Shown here: positions 53,064 through 61,982 of the stretch, in pieces
Numbering within the stretch: the stretch's first letter is position 1
Layout of the letters: every line of letters starts with the position of its first letter
Assembly: GCA_017618115.1 (NCBI GenBank)
Contig: JAFZUX010000004.1
Span: 39,059 to 103,058 of the forward strand
Reading direction: 5' to 3'
DNA length: 64,000 nt
Origin: Bacteroidales bacterium
Lineage (GTDB): Bacteria; Bacteroidota; Bacteroidia; Bacteroidales; UBA932
Program-made: the position numbers and the translations under genes
Notes under the pieces: generated by a model
What the model saw: only the letters and a program-made list of their open reading frames with translations
What the model was told of the DNA's origin: nothing
The model's database searches: none

Positions 53064-54299
53064 ATGACTACAACTGCAAAAAAGAAAAAGGGCGGAAAGA
53101 TTTGGTGGATTCTCAGTGCCGTACTTATTGTGGTACTGATGATTGCGTCCAAGAAGTGCGGAAAAGAGAAGGGAACCTTTGTAACCATCTCCTCTCCGGA
53201 AAGGAAAACCATTGTGGAGACAATTCCGGCAAACGGTAAGATTCAGCCTGTTACAGAGGTGAAGATATCTCCTGACGTATCCGGTGAGATTATAGAACTC
53301 CATGTTAAAGAGGGTGACTTTGTAAAGAAAGGGCAGCTGCTTATAAAGATTAAGCAGGACATCTATCTCTCTGCCGTAGACCAGGCTATGGCCTCTCTGA
53401 ATTCAGTTAAATCTTCATACAAGCAGCAGCAGGCTCAGACGCTTAAGTCAAAACAGAACTATGACCGTGCAGTAAAATTGTATGAACTGAAGACCATCTC
53501 AAAGGCTGAATATGAGAGCGCCTGCGCAGATTGGGACGTGGCTCAGCAGATGCTGGACGGAGCCCGCTACAACATCTCCAGCGCGGAGGCACATCTTAAG
53601 GAGGCCAGAGAAAACCTTCTTAAAACCACCATTTACTCCCCGATGGACGGCGTAGTCTCCAAACTGAGCGTGGAACTTGGAGAGAGAGTTGTTGGAACCA
53701 GCCAAATGGCAGGAACAGAGATGCTTAGAGTTGCAAACTTTGACCAGATGGAGGTGCTTGTAGATGTAAACGAGAACGATATTATACGCCTCAACGCATC
53801 TGACAGCGCGCAGATAAGCGTAGATGCATATCCGGGGCGTAAATTTGACGGAGTAGTAACGGAGGTTGCAAACTCCTCAAAGAACTCCTCATCCACTTCA
53901 ATAGATCAGGCAACAACATTTGAGGTCAAGGTGAGAATTCTTCCTCAGTCATACGCAGATTTAAGAGAGGCGGGAACCAATCCTTTCCGTCCGGGAATGA
54001 GTGCATCCGTTCAGATAAACACCTGCAAGGTGGAGAACGTTCTCACCCTTCCTATCTCTGCAATCACCACAAGATCAGACCTCCAGGATGTTAACTCAAA
54101 TGAGACCAAACAGTTTGTATTCCTCTATGACAAGAAAACTCAGAGCGTTCAGACATCTGTAGTAAAGACCGGAATCCAAGACCTCAGCAACATAGAGATT
54201 ACTGAGGGACTCTCAGATTCCTCAAAGGTTGTAACAGGTCCGTTCACCGCAATATCCAAAACTTTGAAAAACGGCACCAAGGTTAAAATCAGTAAGTAA
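53064..54299 (+). CDS. HlyD/MacA-type periplasmic adaptor
   Basis: 411 residues: an N-terminal membrane anchor (IWWILSAVLIVVLMIASKK), a lipoyl/barrel-sandwich half (VSGEIIELHVKEGDFVKKGQ), a coiled-coil hairpin (~105-190, QQQAQTLKSKQNYDRAVKLY), the second lipoyl half (TTIYSPMDGVVSKLSVELG), and beta-barrel and membrane-proximal domains. It would join an inner-membrane exporter to TolC. Its closest style is MacA, which pairs with ABC proteins. No other ABC permease is nearby, so the C39 transporter is the obvious partner. Confidence 0.88.
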   Translation: MTTTAKKKKGGKIWWILSAVLIVVLMIASKKCGKEKGTFVTISSPERKTIVETIPANGKIQPVTEVKISPDVSGEIIELHVKEGDFVKKGQLLIKIKQDIYLSAVDQAMASLNSVKSSYKQQQAQTLKSKQNYDRAVKLYELKTISKAEYESACADWDVAQQMLDGARYNISSAEAHLKEARENLLKTTIYSPMDGVVSKLSVELGERVVGTSQMAGTEMLRVANFDQMEVLVDVNENDIIRLNASDSAQISVDAYPGRKFDGVVTEVANSSKNSSSTSIDQATTFEVKVRILPQSYADLREAGTNPFRPGMSASVQINTCKVENVLTLPISAITTRSDLQDVNSNETKQFVFLYDKKTQSVQTSVVKTGIQDLSNIEITEGLSDSSKVVTGPFTAISKTLKNGTKVKISK

Positions 54300-54301
54300 C
54301 A

Positions 54302-55009
54302 ATGAGTTCAGAGAGTCTTATTCTTCTATTGGAGTCTGCAACGGACAGTTGCTCCGTAGCCCTTTCAAAGGGGAAGACTCTTATTGCAGAGAAGTGCTCC
54401 TTTGTGGGTAAGGCTCACGATACCCTAATGGCTCCCTTCATAGATGAGATTCTCAAAGAGAACAACGTAAAGGTTTCAGACCTTGCGGCCGTTGCCGTAA
54501 GCCAGGGGCCGGGAAGTTATATGGGGCTTAGAATAGGTGTCTCACTGGCCAAGGGAATTGCATACGCAGGCGGCTGTAAAATTATAGGAGTGAGCACTTT
54601 GGCAGCCATTGCAAGATGTGCTTTGGACAACACTTCATTCAATGCTGATCTTATTGTTCCTATGATAGATGCCGGAAGAATGGAGGTCTATACGGCAACC
54701 TTCAACTCCGTAGGAGAACAACTCACCAAGACTGAGGCAAAGATTCTTACCAAAGAGAGTTTCTCAGAAGAGATAGCAAACCACAAAGTTTTATTTGCCG
54801 GCAACGGAGTTGAAAAGTTTCAGAAACTGCTTGAGAACGAGGGCGTTGATCTTTCCAACACGCTCTTTATGAATCAAATGCCAAAGGCTTGCGGCCTTAG
54901 AGTTGAGGCAACAAAAAAACTGGAAGCAGGAGATCTTGCAGACCTTGCCTACTTCCAGCCTGAATATCTAAAAGAATTTATTCCTGGCAAACAGAAGAAA
55001 CTGCTTTAG
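54302..55009 (+). CDS. tsaB: tRNA threonylcarbamoyladenosine biosynthesis protein TsaB
   Basis: 235 residues. ILLLESATDSCSVALSKG and VSQGPGSYMGLRIGVSLAKG are the ASKHA-fold motifs of TsaB, the partner of TsaD in making t6A37 on ANN-decoding tRNAs. It starts two bases after the adaptor gene. Its last 32 bases overlap the convergent thioredoxin-fold gene. Confidence 0.92.
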   Translation: MSSESLILLLESATDSCSVALSKGKTLIAEKCSFVGKAHDTLMAPFIDEILKENNVKVSDLAAVAVSQGPGSYMGLRIGVSLAKGIAYAGGCKIIGVSTLAAIARCALDNTSFNADLIVPMIDAGRMEVYTATFNSVGEQLTKTEAKILTKESFSEEIANHKVLFAGNGVEKFQKLLENEGVDLSNTLFMNQMPKACGLRVEATKKLEAGDLADLAYFQPEYLKEFIPGKQKKLL

Positions 55010-56123
55010 AAAGTCTTGCAGTTTCAAAAACGTTTTTACTTACAATGGTTCCCTTCTTGTCAAAAAGGAAGAGAGCGGGAAGTGCTGTAACGTTATAAGT
55101 CTGAAGGGCTACGCAGTTTGCACCGTTTCCGTCACAAACGTTAATCCACGGGAAGCGGTTGGTAATTGCATTCCAATAAGCCTTATCTGTGGAGATGCAA
55201 ACGGAATAGATCTCAAATCCCTTTCCTTTGTACTGATTGTAAATGGATTCAATCTCTGCGTTGAGCATCTTCTGTGCGTTGTCTGTAGGATCCCAGAAAA
55301 TAAGCATAAACGGACGGCCCTCAAGCTGAGAGAGTTTCTGCATCTGAGCCTTATTGTCCGGAAGTTCTATATCCGGGAAAGAACTCTCTTTCACATTATT
55401 GAATCTGCCGGAGAGTTCCATCTGATTGTAGAACTCTGCAACCTCCTTGTCCAATACCTTTACGTATGCAGACTCAGGATATTTGCTCTTTAAAGAGTCT
55501 GAGAGCTGCTTGTAGTAAACACCGTCTTCCAACTGAGCAAAGAGCGGGAAGTTGGCGTTGAACCTGCGGTAGAGATTAGGAATGTTGGTAAAGGAGAAGG
55601 GATTGGTAACCAAATGTTTAACCGCGCCCTGCTTCTGATTTACATAGAGACGTCCCAACTCATATCTTAAACGTTTTGAGCCCTCGGTATCCCCTATCTG
55701 GTCACAAGCCAGAAGCTGAACCGTAAGAGAATCAAACTGTTTCTGTCCCTTCTCAATATCCGAATTAACCTGCTGCAAAAGAACAGACTCCTCTGAGCCG
55801 CTTATCTTAAGGTTCTTACCAAGAGTATCTACGGAAACCTTAACCTTATCTCCCGGAGCAAGAATGAGTGATGCAATCTGAACTCCGTTGTAGGATACGT
55901 AGTAAAAGTTTGGAGATTCGTCTGGAAGATCCAACTTAACGCTCGCCCCACCCTTCTTTAAAGTAAGGGTATCCACTACGTTCATCTTGTTGATATCCAG
56001 AACACTTACAACTACTTTCCCCTCCTGCAGGTTATCTACGTTAAGTTTAAGGGTTGCCTTTTTGCTCTTTCCGCACCCTGCAACAAGCAGAACTGAGAGC
56101 AGAATAAAGAGTATCTTTTTCAT
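54978..56123 (-). CDS. TlpA/DUF4369-like thioredoxin-fold lipoprotein lacking CxxC
   Basis: 381 residues, lipobox LVAGC (Cys17). Residues ~22-115 resemble the DUF4369 N-terminal domain (VDTLTLKKGGASVKLDLPDE), a helical linker follows, and residues ~245-381 have the TlpA/AhpC thioredoxin fold (PFMLIFWDPTDN, FEIYSVCISTDKAYWNAI, VTALPALFLFDKKGTIV with the cis-proline). The usual WCxxC is replaced by WDPTDN, so disulfide exchange is not possible. A binding or structural role is likely. It overlaps the tsaB end by 32 bases, tail to tail. First gene upstream is the HIT gene, one base away. Confidence 0.82.
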   Translation of the reverse strand: MKKILFILLSVLLVAGCGKSKKATLKLNVDNLQEGKVVVSVLDINKMNVVDTLTLKKGGASVKLDLPDESPNFYYVSYNGVQIASLILAPGDKVKVSVDTLGKNLKISGSEESVLLQQVNSDIEKGQKQFDSLTVQLLACDQIGDTEGSKRLRYELGRLYVNQKQGAVKHLVTNPFSFTNIPNLYRRFNANFPLFAQLEDGVYYKQLSDSLKSKYPESAYVKVLDKEVAEFYNQMELSGRFNNVKESSFPDIELPDNKAQMQKLSQLEGRPFMLIFWDPTDNAQKMLNAEIESIYNQYKGKGFEIYSVCISTDKAYWNAITNRFPWINVCDGNGANCVALQTYNVTALPALFLFDKKGTIVSKNVFETARLSKAVSSVCQE

Positions 56124-56124
56124 A

Positions 56125-56520
56125 TTAGAGTTCCTTAACTATCTTGTCTGCAATCTGTTGCATCTCCTCAGCAGGGAGAGTAAGCTTCTTTGCACTGTCA
56201 AAATCCAAATCACCCTCTCTGTTCATAGGAACCAGATGTATATGAGCGTGAGGCACTTCCAAACCAATAACAGCAATGCCTATCTTCTTGCAAGGGATGG
56301 CCTTCTTCTGAGCCTTTGCAATCTTCATCGCAAACTTCCAAAGACCTGCATAGTACTCCGGATCATAATCAAAGATATAATCCTTCTCATCCTTAGGAAT
56401 TACCAAAGTGTGTCCCTTCTGAACCGGATTGATATCCAAGAAGGCAAAGTAGTTCTCATCTTCTGCAATCTTATAGCAAGGAATCTCTCCCGCTATAATC
56501 CTGGAAAAAATTGAAGCCAT
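56125..56520 (-). CDS. HIT family nucleotide hydrolase (Hint-like)
   Basis: 131 residues. The HIT triad is H91-A-H93-I-H95 in VPHAHIHLVPM, and FAFLDINPVQKGHTLVIPK is the N-terminal signature. Such enzymes hydrolyse adenosine phosphoramidates and aminoacyl-AMP. It is in the leftward run greA-HIT-TlpA-like. Confidence 0.92.
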   Translation of the reverse strand: MASIFSRIIAGEIPCYKIAEDENYFAFLDINPVQKGHTLVIPKDEKDYIFDYDPEYYAGLWKFAMKIAKAQKKAIPCKKIGIAVIGLEVPHAHIHLVPMNREGDLDFDSAKKLTLPAEEMQQIADKIVKEL

Positions 56521-56540
56521 TGTATAAATGTTTAAAGTTT

Positions 56541-57014
56541 CTAGATGGAAATCTCCAAAATCTCAAATTTGATGATGCCGGCCGGAGCGTTAACATCCAC
56601 AACCTCACCCTTCTTGCGTCCAAAAAGCGCCTTTCCGATAGGAGTAGAGACAGCCAGTTTGCCCTCCGCAAGGTTAGCCTCACTCTCTCCCACAAGCGTG
56701 AAGACCATCTTGGCGCCAGTCTTTAAGTTCTTGACGGTTACCTTGTTAAGCATACCAACCTGCTCCGTGCTTATCTTGCTCTCATCTATGATTTTGGCAT
56801 TGGCAATCAGATCCTGAAGCTTGGAAATCTTAAGCTCCAGAAGCCCCTGAGCCTCTCTTGCCGCATCGTACTCCGCATTCTCTGAAAGGTCTCCCTTATC
56901 TCTTGCCTCGGCGATAGCTTTAGATATAGCGGGTCTCTCCACGGAGATCATGTGATTAAGTTCCTCTCTTAGTTTCTCGAGTCCCTCTTGTGTTAAATAT
57001 TGTCCTTTTGCCAT
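56541..57014 (-). CDS. greA: Transcription elongation factor GreA
   Basis: 157 residues from the ATG at 57014 (MAKGQYLTQEGLEKLREEL). The N-terminal coiled coil has the acidic tip RDKGDLSENAEYDAAREAQG, with the D/E pair that stimulates RNA polymerase to cut backtracked RNA. The FKBP-like C-terminal domain ends GIIKFEILEISI. An in-frame upstream ATG (57062) would add 16 unconserved residues. Confidence 0.95.
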   Translation of the reverse strand: MAKGQYLTQEGLEKLREELNHMISVERPAISKAIAEARDKGDLSENAEYDAAREAQGLLELKISKLQDLIANAKIIDESKISTEQVGMLNKVTVKNLKTGAKMVFTLVGESEANLAEGKLAVSTPIGKALFGRKKGEVVDVNAPAGIIKFEILEISI

Positions 57015-57069
57015 AATAAAAAAATTAAGAAGAACTCTTGGTAGAGTTCCCCACTTGGTCACTGCAAAT

Positions 57070-57957
57070 TTAGCAAAAAATCTTATTTGCGCTCTCTTTG
57101 TCCTTTTCCAACTGGAGTTTAAGCTCCTTCAAAGAGTTGAATTTTATCTCATCCCTGATTCTGGAAACAAAACGGATTCCCAAATCCAGGCCGTAGATAT
57201 CCTCGTCAAAATCAAGGATATGCGTCTCAATGGTCATAACCTTCCCCTCGGAAACGGTAGGCCTTACCCCAATGTTGCATATACCCTTGTAAGTCTCATG
57301 CCTGAGCAAAACCTCAACCGCATAAACTCCACCGCCAGGAATAAGTTTGAGCGGATCATAGAGTTTGAGGTTGGCGGTTGGAAAACCAATGGTTCTTCCA
57401 AGATGGTTGCCGCTGACAACAACTCCCTTCAATGAGTAGTTATATCCCAAAAGAGAAGAGGCAGAAGAGACATCCCCTGTCTCTAAACAACGTCTTATCT
57501 TTGTGGAACTTACAACAATGCCGTCCATATTGAACTCTCCTACTCTTACAACCTCCAGACCACAGCGGCGGCAGGTTGCAATCATCTGTTCCTGAGTCTC
57601 GTTAACGTCACATCCAATCTTGTGGTCATATCCCACAACCAGAACCTTAACCCCGCATCTTCCTATAAGATACTCTTTTACAAACTCCTCCGTAGTAAGA
57701 CGGCTGAACTCCTTGGTAAACTCCAACACCGTAACGTCAGATATTCCCATAGAGTAAAAGAGCTCCTTCTTCTCCTCCAAAGAGGTAAGCAGCCTCAGCT
57801 TGTAAGCCTCCTGCTGAAGCACGCCCCTTGGATGCGGCCAAAAAGTAACTATCTGACTCTTAAGGTTTTTCTCCTTAGCCAGACGAATCACCTCATTTAC
57901 CACCGAGCGGTGTCCGCGGTGAACCCCGTCAAAAAATCCTGTAGCAGCTACACTCAT
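57070..57957 (-). CDS. ribF: Bifunctional riboflavin kinase / FAD synthetase
   Basis: 295 residues. The N-terminal nucleotidyltransferase has GFFDGVHRGHRS (the HxGH-like motif) and SSTKIRRCLETGDV; the C-terminal flavokinase has GRTIGFPTANLKL. It converts riboflavin to FMN and FAD. The N-terminus is shorter than in E. coli, beginning directly before the first motif. The start overlaps the xseB stop by four bases. Confidence 0.94.
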   Translation of the reverse strand: MSVAATGFFDGVHRGHRSVVNEVIRLAKEKNLKSQIVTFWPHPRGVLQQEAYKLRLLTSLEEKKELFYSMGISDVTVLEFTKEFSRLTTEEFVKEYLIGRCGVKVLVVGYDHKIGCDVNETQEQMIATCRRCGLEVVRVGEFNMDGIVVSSTKIRRCLETGDVSSASSLLGYNYSLKGVVVSGNHLGRTIGFPTANLKLYDPLKLIPGGGVYAVEVLLRHETYKGICNIGVRPTVSEGKVMTIETHILDFDEDIYGLDLGIRFVSRIRDEIKFNSLKELKLQLEKDKESANKIFC

Positions 57958-58166
57958 TTCTTCTCTTCCACCTCTTTTTGCAGTGCTGCAAACCTATCCT
58001 TATAACCCTTTAACTGCTCTTTGCAAAAGGCTATAAGGGTGGTTGCCCTTTTGATATCTTTCTCTATGCGGTCAAACGGAGCGTCTTTTTCTTCCACTCT
58101 ATCTACCAGCGTCTGAAGCTCTTGCATTGCCTTCTCATAAGAAAGCTCTTCATTTTTCTCTGCCAT
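57954..58166 (-). CDS. xseB: Exodeoxyribonuclease VII small subunit
   Basis: 70 residues, helical. ELSYEKAMQELQTLVDRVEE and a second helix rich in Lys/Glu are the XseB form. Five bases follow the xseA stop and the end overlaps ribF, so all three are translated together. Confidence 0.9.
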   Translation of the reverse strand: MAEKNEELSYEKAMQELQTLVDRVEEKDAPFDRIEKDIKRATTLIAFCKEQLKGYKDRFAALQKEVEEKK

Positions 58167-58171
58167 ATTCT

Positions 58172-59446
58172 TTACTTTTTGTTGATTACTACATTATTAG
58201 CCGTAAACTCCGCCTCTCCGTCCTTCATCACAATCCGAACTCTCCCCCCTTCTTTAATTGACTCTATCTCAGATACTTTCTCTCCATCTATGAGTATTAT
58301 GCCGTACCCTTTCTCCAGTATTCGCGATGGGTCTGCTCCCAAAAACCTCTGCAGGAGCATCTCCAGCAGCCTCTCATCTGAAGAAATCCTCTCCTTCATG
58401 GCCCCCAGCAGCCGGAACTTAACGTCACTCAGTTTTTCAAACCTACTCTCTACATAATTCCCTATAACTGAGGATATTCTCAGGTGCAGTGAATCCAGAC
58501 GGCTCTTTGCCTCCTCCAAAATCTCCCTTACAGCCTCGTCCAGTCTCTCGCTCAAATCCGCCAGCTCTTCTGCGGCCGCTGCAAACATCTCAATCAGATA
58601 GTCCGCCGCACCGGTAGGAGTCTTCACCCTAACAGCCGCCACGTCATCGCAGATATGGTTGTCCCGCTCGTGCCCTATTCCGCTTATAACGGGCAGGTTA
58701 CACATCGCGATGGCTCTGGCCACCAGGTAATCGTCAAAGCAGGCCAAATCCAAATTGCTGCCGCCGCCCCTTATAAAGACCACAACGTCAAACTCCCGGC
58801 TGCAAAGGTTGATTCTCTCAAAGGCCTCGGAGATTCCATCGGGAGCCTCACTTCCCTGCATAGGGGCCTCAAAGAGCTCCACCTTAAAATTGATGCCGGA
58901 ATCCTTCAGGTGCTTTAGAAAATCTCCATATCCGGCCGCCCCCTTTGCGGAGACAAGTGCAATCCTGCAGGGCAGAACGGGTATGGCCAGTTCCTTGTTC
59001 CTCTCCATAAGCCCCTCTTTCTCAAGCCTCTTTAAAGTAGCCAGCCTCTGAGCCTCCATATCACCCAGAGTATAAGAAGGGTCTATCCCAATCACATTCA
59101 GTGAGAAACCCCAGAGTGCGGAGTAACTCACCATTACATTCAGTAAAACCTTTATACCGGCCCTCAGCGTCCCGCCGGTCTTCTCCTCAAACATCGGTGC
59201 CAGAACCCTGGCACGGCTGCTCCAAATAGTACCTCGGGCCTTTGCCACCATGCTCCCCATTTGGTCGTTTTCCACCAATTCAAGGTAGCAGTGCCCTTTG
59301 CTCCAGCTTACGGAGGCAATCTCGCATACAACCCATTCGGGCGCTCCGAAAGCATCTTCAAGTACCTCACGTACACCGTCCAGGTACTCGGAAAGTTTCA
59401 TATAACCCTCCCTCACATCATCCATATATGATAAAATCTCTTTCAT
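58172..59446 (-). CDS. xseA: Exodeoxyribonuclease VII large subunit
   Basis: About 424 residues. An N-terminal OB fold (WVVCEIASVSWSKGHCYLEL) is followed by the catalytic domain (SAKGAAGYGDFLKHL, VVFIRGGGSNLDLACFDD, PVISGIGHERDNHICDDVAA, RVKTPTGAADYLI) and a coiled coil. It degrades single-stranded DNA with XseB. Start: I chose the ATG at 59446; a TTG at 59464 and an ATG at 59401 (MKLSEYLDGV) are alternatives, and the last agrees best with where related proteins begin. Confidence 0.92.
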   Translation of the reverse strand: MKEILSYMDDVREGYMKLSEYLDGVREVLEDAFGAPEWVVCEIASVSWSKGHCYLELVENDQMGSMVAKARGTIWSSRARVLAPMFEEKTGGTLRAGIKVLLNVMVSYSALWGFSLNVIGIDPSYTLGDMEAQRLATLKRLEKEGLMERNKELAIPVLPCRIALVSAKGAAGYGDFLKHLKDSGINFKVELFEAPMQGSEAPDGISEAFERINLCSREFDVVVFIRGGGSNLDLACFDDYLVARAIAMCNLPVISGIGHERDNHICDDVAAVRVKTPTGAADYLIEMFAAAAEELADLSERLDEAVREILEEAKSRLDSLHLRISSVIGNYVESRFEKLSDVKFRLLGAMKERISSDERLLEMLLQRFLGADPSRILEKGYGIILIDGEKVSEIESIKEGGRVRIVMKDGEAEFTANNVVINKK

Positions 59447-59484
59447 CCGGGGTGCAAGGTACAAACAAAATCCCGTTTTTTTCT

Positions 59485-59492
59485 TAAATTTG
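59485..59492 (+). promoter_or_regulatory. -7 element of engB
   Basis: TAAATTTG 19 bases before the engB ATG, matching TAnnTTTG. No clear TTTG at the -33 position. Confidence 0.38.
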
Positions 59493-59511
59493 CCCGCAAA
59501 GCAGAGAGTAT

Positions 59512-60150
59512 ATGAAAATCAAGAAGGCGGCATTCGTATCCAGTTGCACAACACTCAGGGGGAAACCTGCCTTCAAAAGGCCGGAGATAGCTTTTATTGG
59601 CCGTTCCAACGTTGGCAAATCTTCCCTAATCAATATGCTCTGCTTTGACGCTCAGAAAGAAACAAAGGGCAAAGAGCTGGCCCGCACCAGTGCCTCTCCG
59701 GGCAAGACGGTGGCAATCAATCACTTCCTCATAAATGACAGTTGGTATCTGGTAGATCTGCCGGGTTACGGCTATGCCAAACTCTCTCAAAAACAGAGAG
59801 ATGAGCTGGCACGGATGAACAACGAGTTCATAAGCAAATCTGAGGAACTGGCCATACTCTTCGTACTGCTGGATTCCCGTCATGAACTTCAGAAGATAGA
59901 TTTGGACTTCATCCTCCAACTGGGAGAGGGTGGAATTCCCTTTGCCATAATCTTCACAAAGGCAGACAAATCCAAGAAGAGCGAACTAGAGAAGAATATC
60001 TCCACAACCAAAAAGACTCTGCTCAACTGGTGGGAAACCCTCCCGCCCATTTTTGTAAGCTCCTCTGAAGACAAAAGAGGCAAAGATGAGATAACTGACT
60101 ATATTGCAGAGGTTTTGGAGACGGTTAAAAAACAGAATAAAGAAAAATAA
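59512..60150 (+). CDS. engB: Ribosome biogenesis GTPase YihA/YsxC/EngB
   Basis: 212 residues. P-loop GRSNVGKS (30-37), switch region with T in TSASPGKT, G3 DLPGYG, G4 TKAD, G5 SSE. It acts late in 50S subunit assembly. Divergent from xseA, followed by prs after 21 bases. Confidence 0.95.
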   Translation: MKIKKAAFVSSCTTLRGKPAFKRPEIAFIGRSNVGKSSLINMLCFDAQKETKGKELARTSASPGKTVAINHFLINDSWYLVDLPGYGYAKLSQKQRDELARMNNEFISKSEELAILFVLLDSRHELQKIDLDFILQLGEGGIPFAIIFTKADKSKKSELEKNISTTKKTLLNWWETLPPIFVSSSEDKRGKDEITDYIAEVLETVKKQNKEK

Positions 60151-60171
60151 TAGATAATAAAAACAAACAAT

Positions 60172-61116
60172 ATGGAACATCCTATTAAAATCTTCTCAAC
60201 AAGGAACTCCAGATATTTGGCTGAGAACATTGCAAAATCTCTCAACATGGAGCTCGGAAAATGTGACGTTACCGTCTTCAGCGACGGCGAATTCCAACCA
60301 ATCTATCTGGAGAGCGTAAGAGGCGTAGCGGTATTTATTGTCTGCTCAACCTTCCCTCCTATGGAGAACCTTATGGAACTTATGCTTATGATAGATGCAG
60401 CAAAGAGGGCCTCTGCATACAAGGTAGTTGCCGTTATGCCTTACTTTGGCTGGGCACGCCAGGACCGCAAAGACCGTCCGAGAGTTTCCATCGGTGCCAA
60501 GTTGGTTGCCAACCTTTTGGAGGCTGCCGGATGTGACCGCGTAATGACAGCAGATTTGCACGCAGATCAGATTCAGGGATTCTTTGATTTCCCTGTAGAT
60601 CACATATATGCAAGTTCCATCTTCCTTCCTTATCTGAGAGGACTCAAGATAGACAACCTCTCCATTGCCGCCCCGGATATGGGTAGCGCAAAGAGAGTAA
60701 ACGCTTACTCCAGAATAATCGGCTGCCCTATGATTATCTGTCATAAGAGTAGAGAGAGAGCAAACGTTGTAGGTTCTATGACAGCTATCGGAGACGTAGA
60801 GGGGCGCAACATTGTAATTGTAGATGATATGGTAGATACTGCCGGCACTCTTTGCAAAGCCGCTAAAATGCTTATAGACAAGGGTGCTACATCTGTAAGA
60901 GCCGTTGCCACCCACCCTGTTCTCTCAGGCTGTGCATACGAAAACATTGCCGCTTCTCCTCTTACGGAACTGGTTGTAACAGATACCATTCCGCTCAGAG
61001 CACCGGAAGGGGCAGATACCAGCAAGATTAAGGTTATCTCTGTTGCAGAACTCTTTGGAGATGTAATTGACAAGGTTTACAGAGATAAATCCTTTGGCAA
61101 TTCAATACTTTACTAA
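60172..61116 (+). CDS. prs: Ribose-phosphate pyrophosphokinase
   Basis: 314 residues. Makes PRPP from ribose 5-phosphate and ATP. PYFGWARQDRKDRPRVSIGA is the ATP-binding loop, ADLHADQIQGFFD the conserved metal/ATP region, and IVIVDDMVDTAGTLCKAA the PRPP-binding loop. Its stop is one base before the nadE start. Confidence 0.96.
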   Translation: MEHPIKIFSTRNSRYLAENIAKSLNMELGKCDVTVFSDGEFQPIYLESVRGVAVFIVCSTFPPMENLMELMLMIDAAKRASAYKVVAVMPYFGWARQDRKDRPRVSIGAKLVANLLEAAGCDRVMTADLHADQIQGFFDFPVDHIYASSIFLPYLRGLKIDNLSIAAPDMGSAKRVNAYSRIIGCPMIICHKSRERANVVGSMTAIGDVEGRNIVIVDDMVDTAGTLCKAAKMLIDKGATSVRAVATHPVLSGCAYENIAASPLTELVVTDTIPLRAPEGADTSKIKVISVAELFGDVIDKVYRDKSFGNSILY

Positions 61117-61117
61117 T

Positions 61118-61969
61118 ATGCTCATACACACAGAATTCACAATAGAAGAAATCCACGCTCTGCTGGTTAAAGGCATTAAAGATTACTTCCAAAAATGCAA
61201 TATGACCAAGGCGGTTCTGGGACTGAGCGGCGGTATAGATTCCGCTGTGGTAGCGGCTCTTGCAGTTGAGGCACTCGGCAAAGAGAACGTGCACGGTCTT
61301 ATGCTTCCAAGTGAATTCTCAACTCTCCACTCCATACAAGATGCTGTAGATCTGGCAGATAACCTGGGCATAGGTTACCACGTGGTTGCCATATCGGAGA
61401 TCTACAACAAGATGATGAAGGGGTTGGAAGAGGTGTTCAAAGATAAAAAAGAGTGGAGCGTTACAGAGGAAAACCTTCAGGCCAGAATTAGAGGCACGCT
61501 TCTTATGGCCTACTCCAACAAGTTCAACGCGCTGCTGCTCAACACCTCCAACAAAAGTGAACTATGTACCGGATACGGCACCCTTTACGGAGACCTTGCC
61601 GGAGCCATTATGGTCATTGCAGATCTCTATAAAGGAGACGTTTACGAGCTTGCATACGACATTAACAAAGATTCTGAAATCATACCAATCAACACCCTAA
61701 CCAAGGCCCCTTCCGCAGAACTTCATCCAGGTCAGTTAGATTCAGATTCCCTGCCTGATTATGAAGATATGGATCCTATCCTCTACTCTCTCAACGAGGG
61801 AGGCAAGACTCCGGAGGAACTTGAAAAAGAGGGAGTTGACAAAGAGTTATTAAGCAGAATCACCTCTCTTATGGGAAAGTCCTCCTTTAAGATTCATCAG
61901 ATTCCGCCTATACTCAACATAAGCAGCGCACCTCTGGTTTACCCTCAGAAGTGCCTTATTAAAAAGTAA
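61118..61969 (+). CDS. nadE: NAD+ synthase, ammonia-dependent type
   Basis: 283 residues from the ATG at 61118; a longer in-frame ATG at 61067 lies inside prs. ATP-pyrophosphatase P-loop SGGIDS (37-42), LLNTSNKSELCTGYGTLYGD for the deamido-NAD site. There is no N-terminal nitrilase/glutaminase domain, so ammonia must come directly or from a separate protein. Some Bacteroidota carry a long glutamine-dependent NadE instead. Confidence 0.9.
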   Translation: MLIHTEFTIEEIHALLVKGIKDYFQKCNMTKAVLGLSGGIDSAVVAALAVEALGKENVHGLMLPSEFSTLHSIQDAVDLADNLGIGYHVVAISEIYNKMMKGLEEVFKDKKEWSVTEENLQARIRGTLLMAYSNKFNALLLNTSNKSELCTGYGTLYGDLAGAIMVIADLYKGDVYELAYDINKDSEIIPINTLTKAPSAELHPGQLDSDSLPDYEDMDPILYSLNEGGKTPEELEKEGVDKELLSRITSLMGKSSFKIHQIPPILNISSAPLVYPQKCLIKK

Positions 61970-61982
61970 TTACAAACCACAG

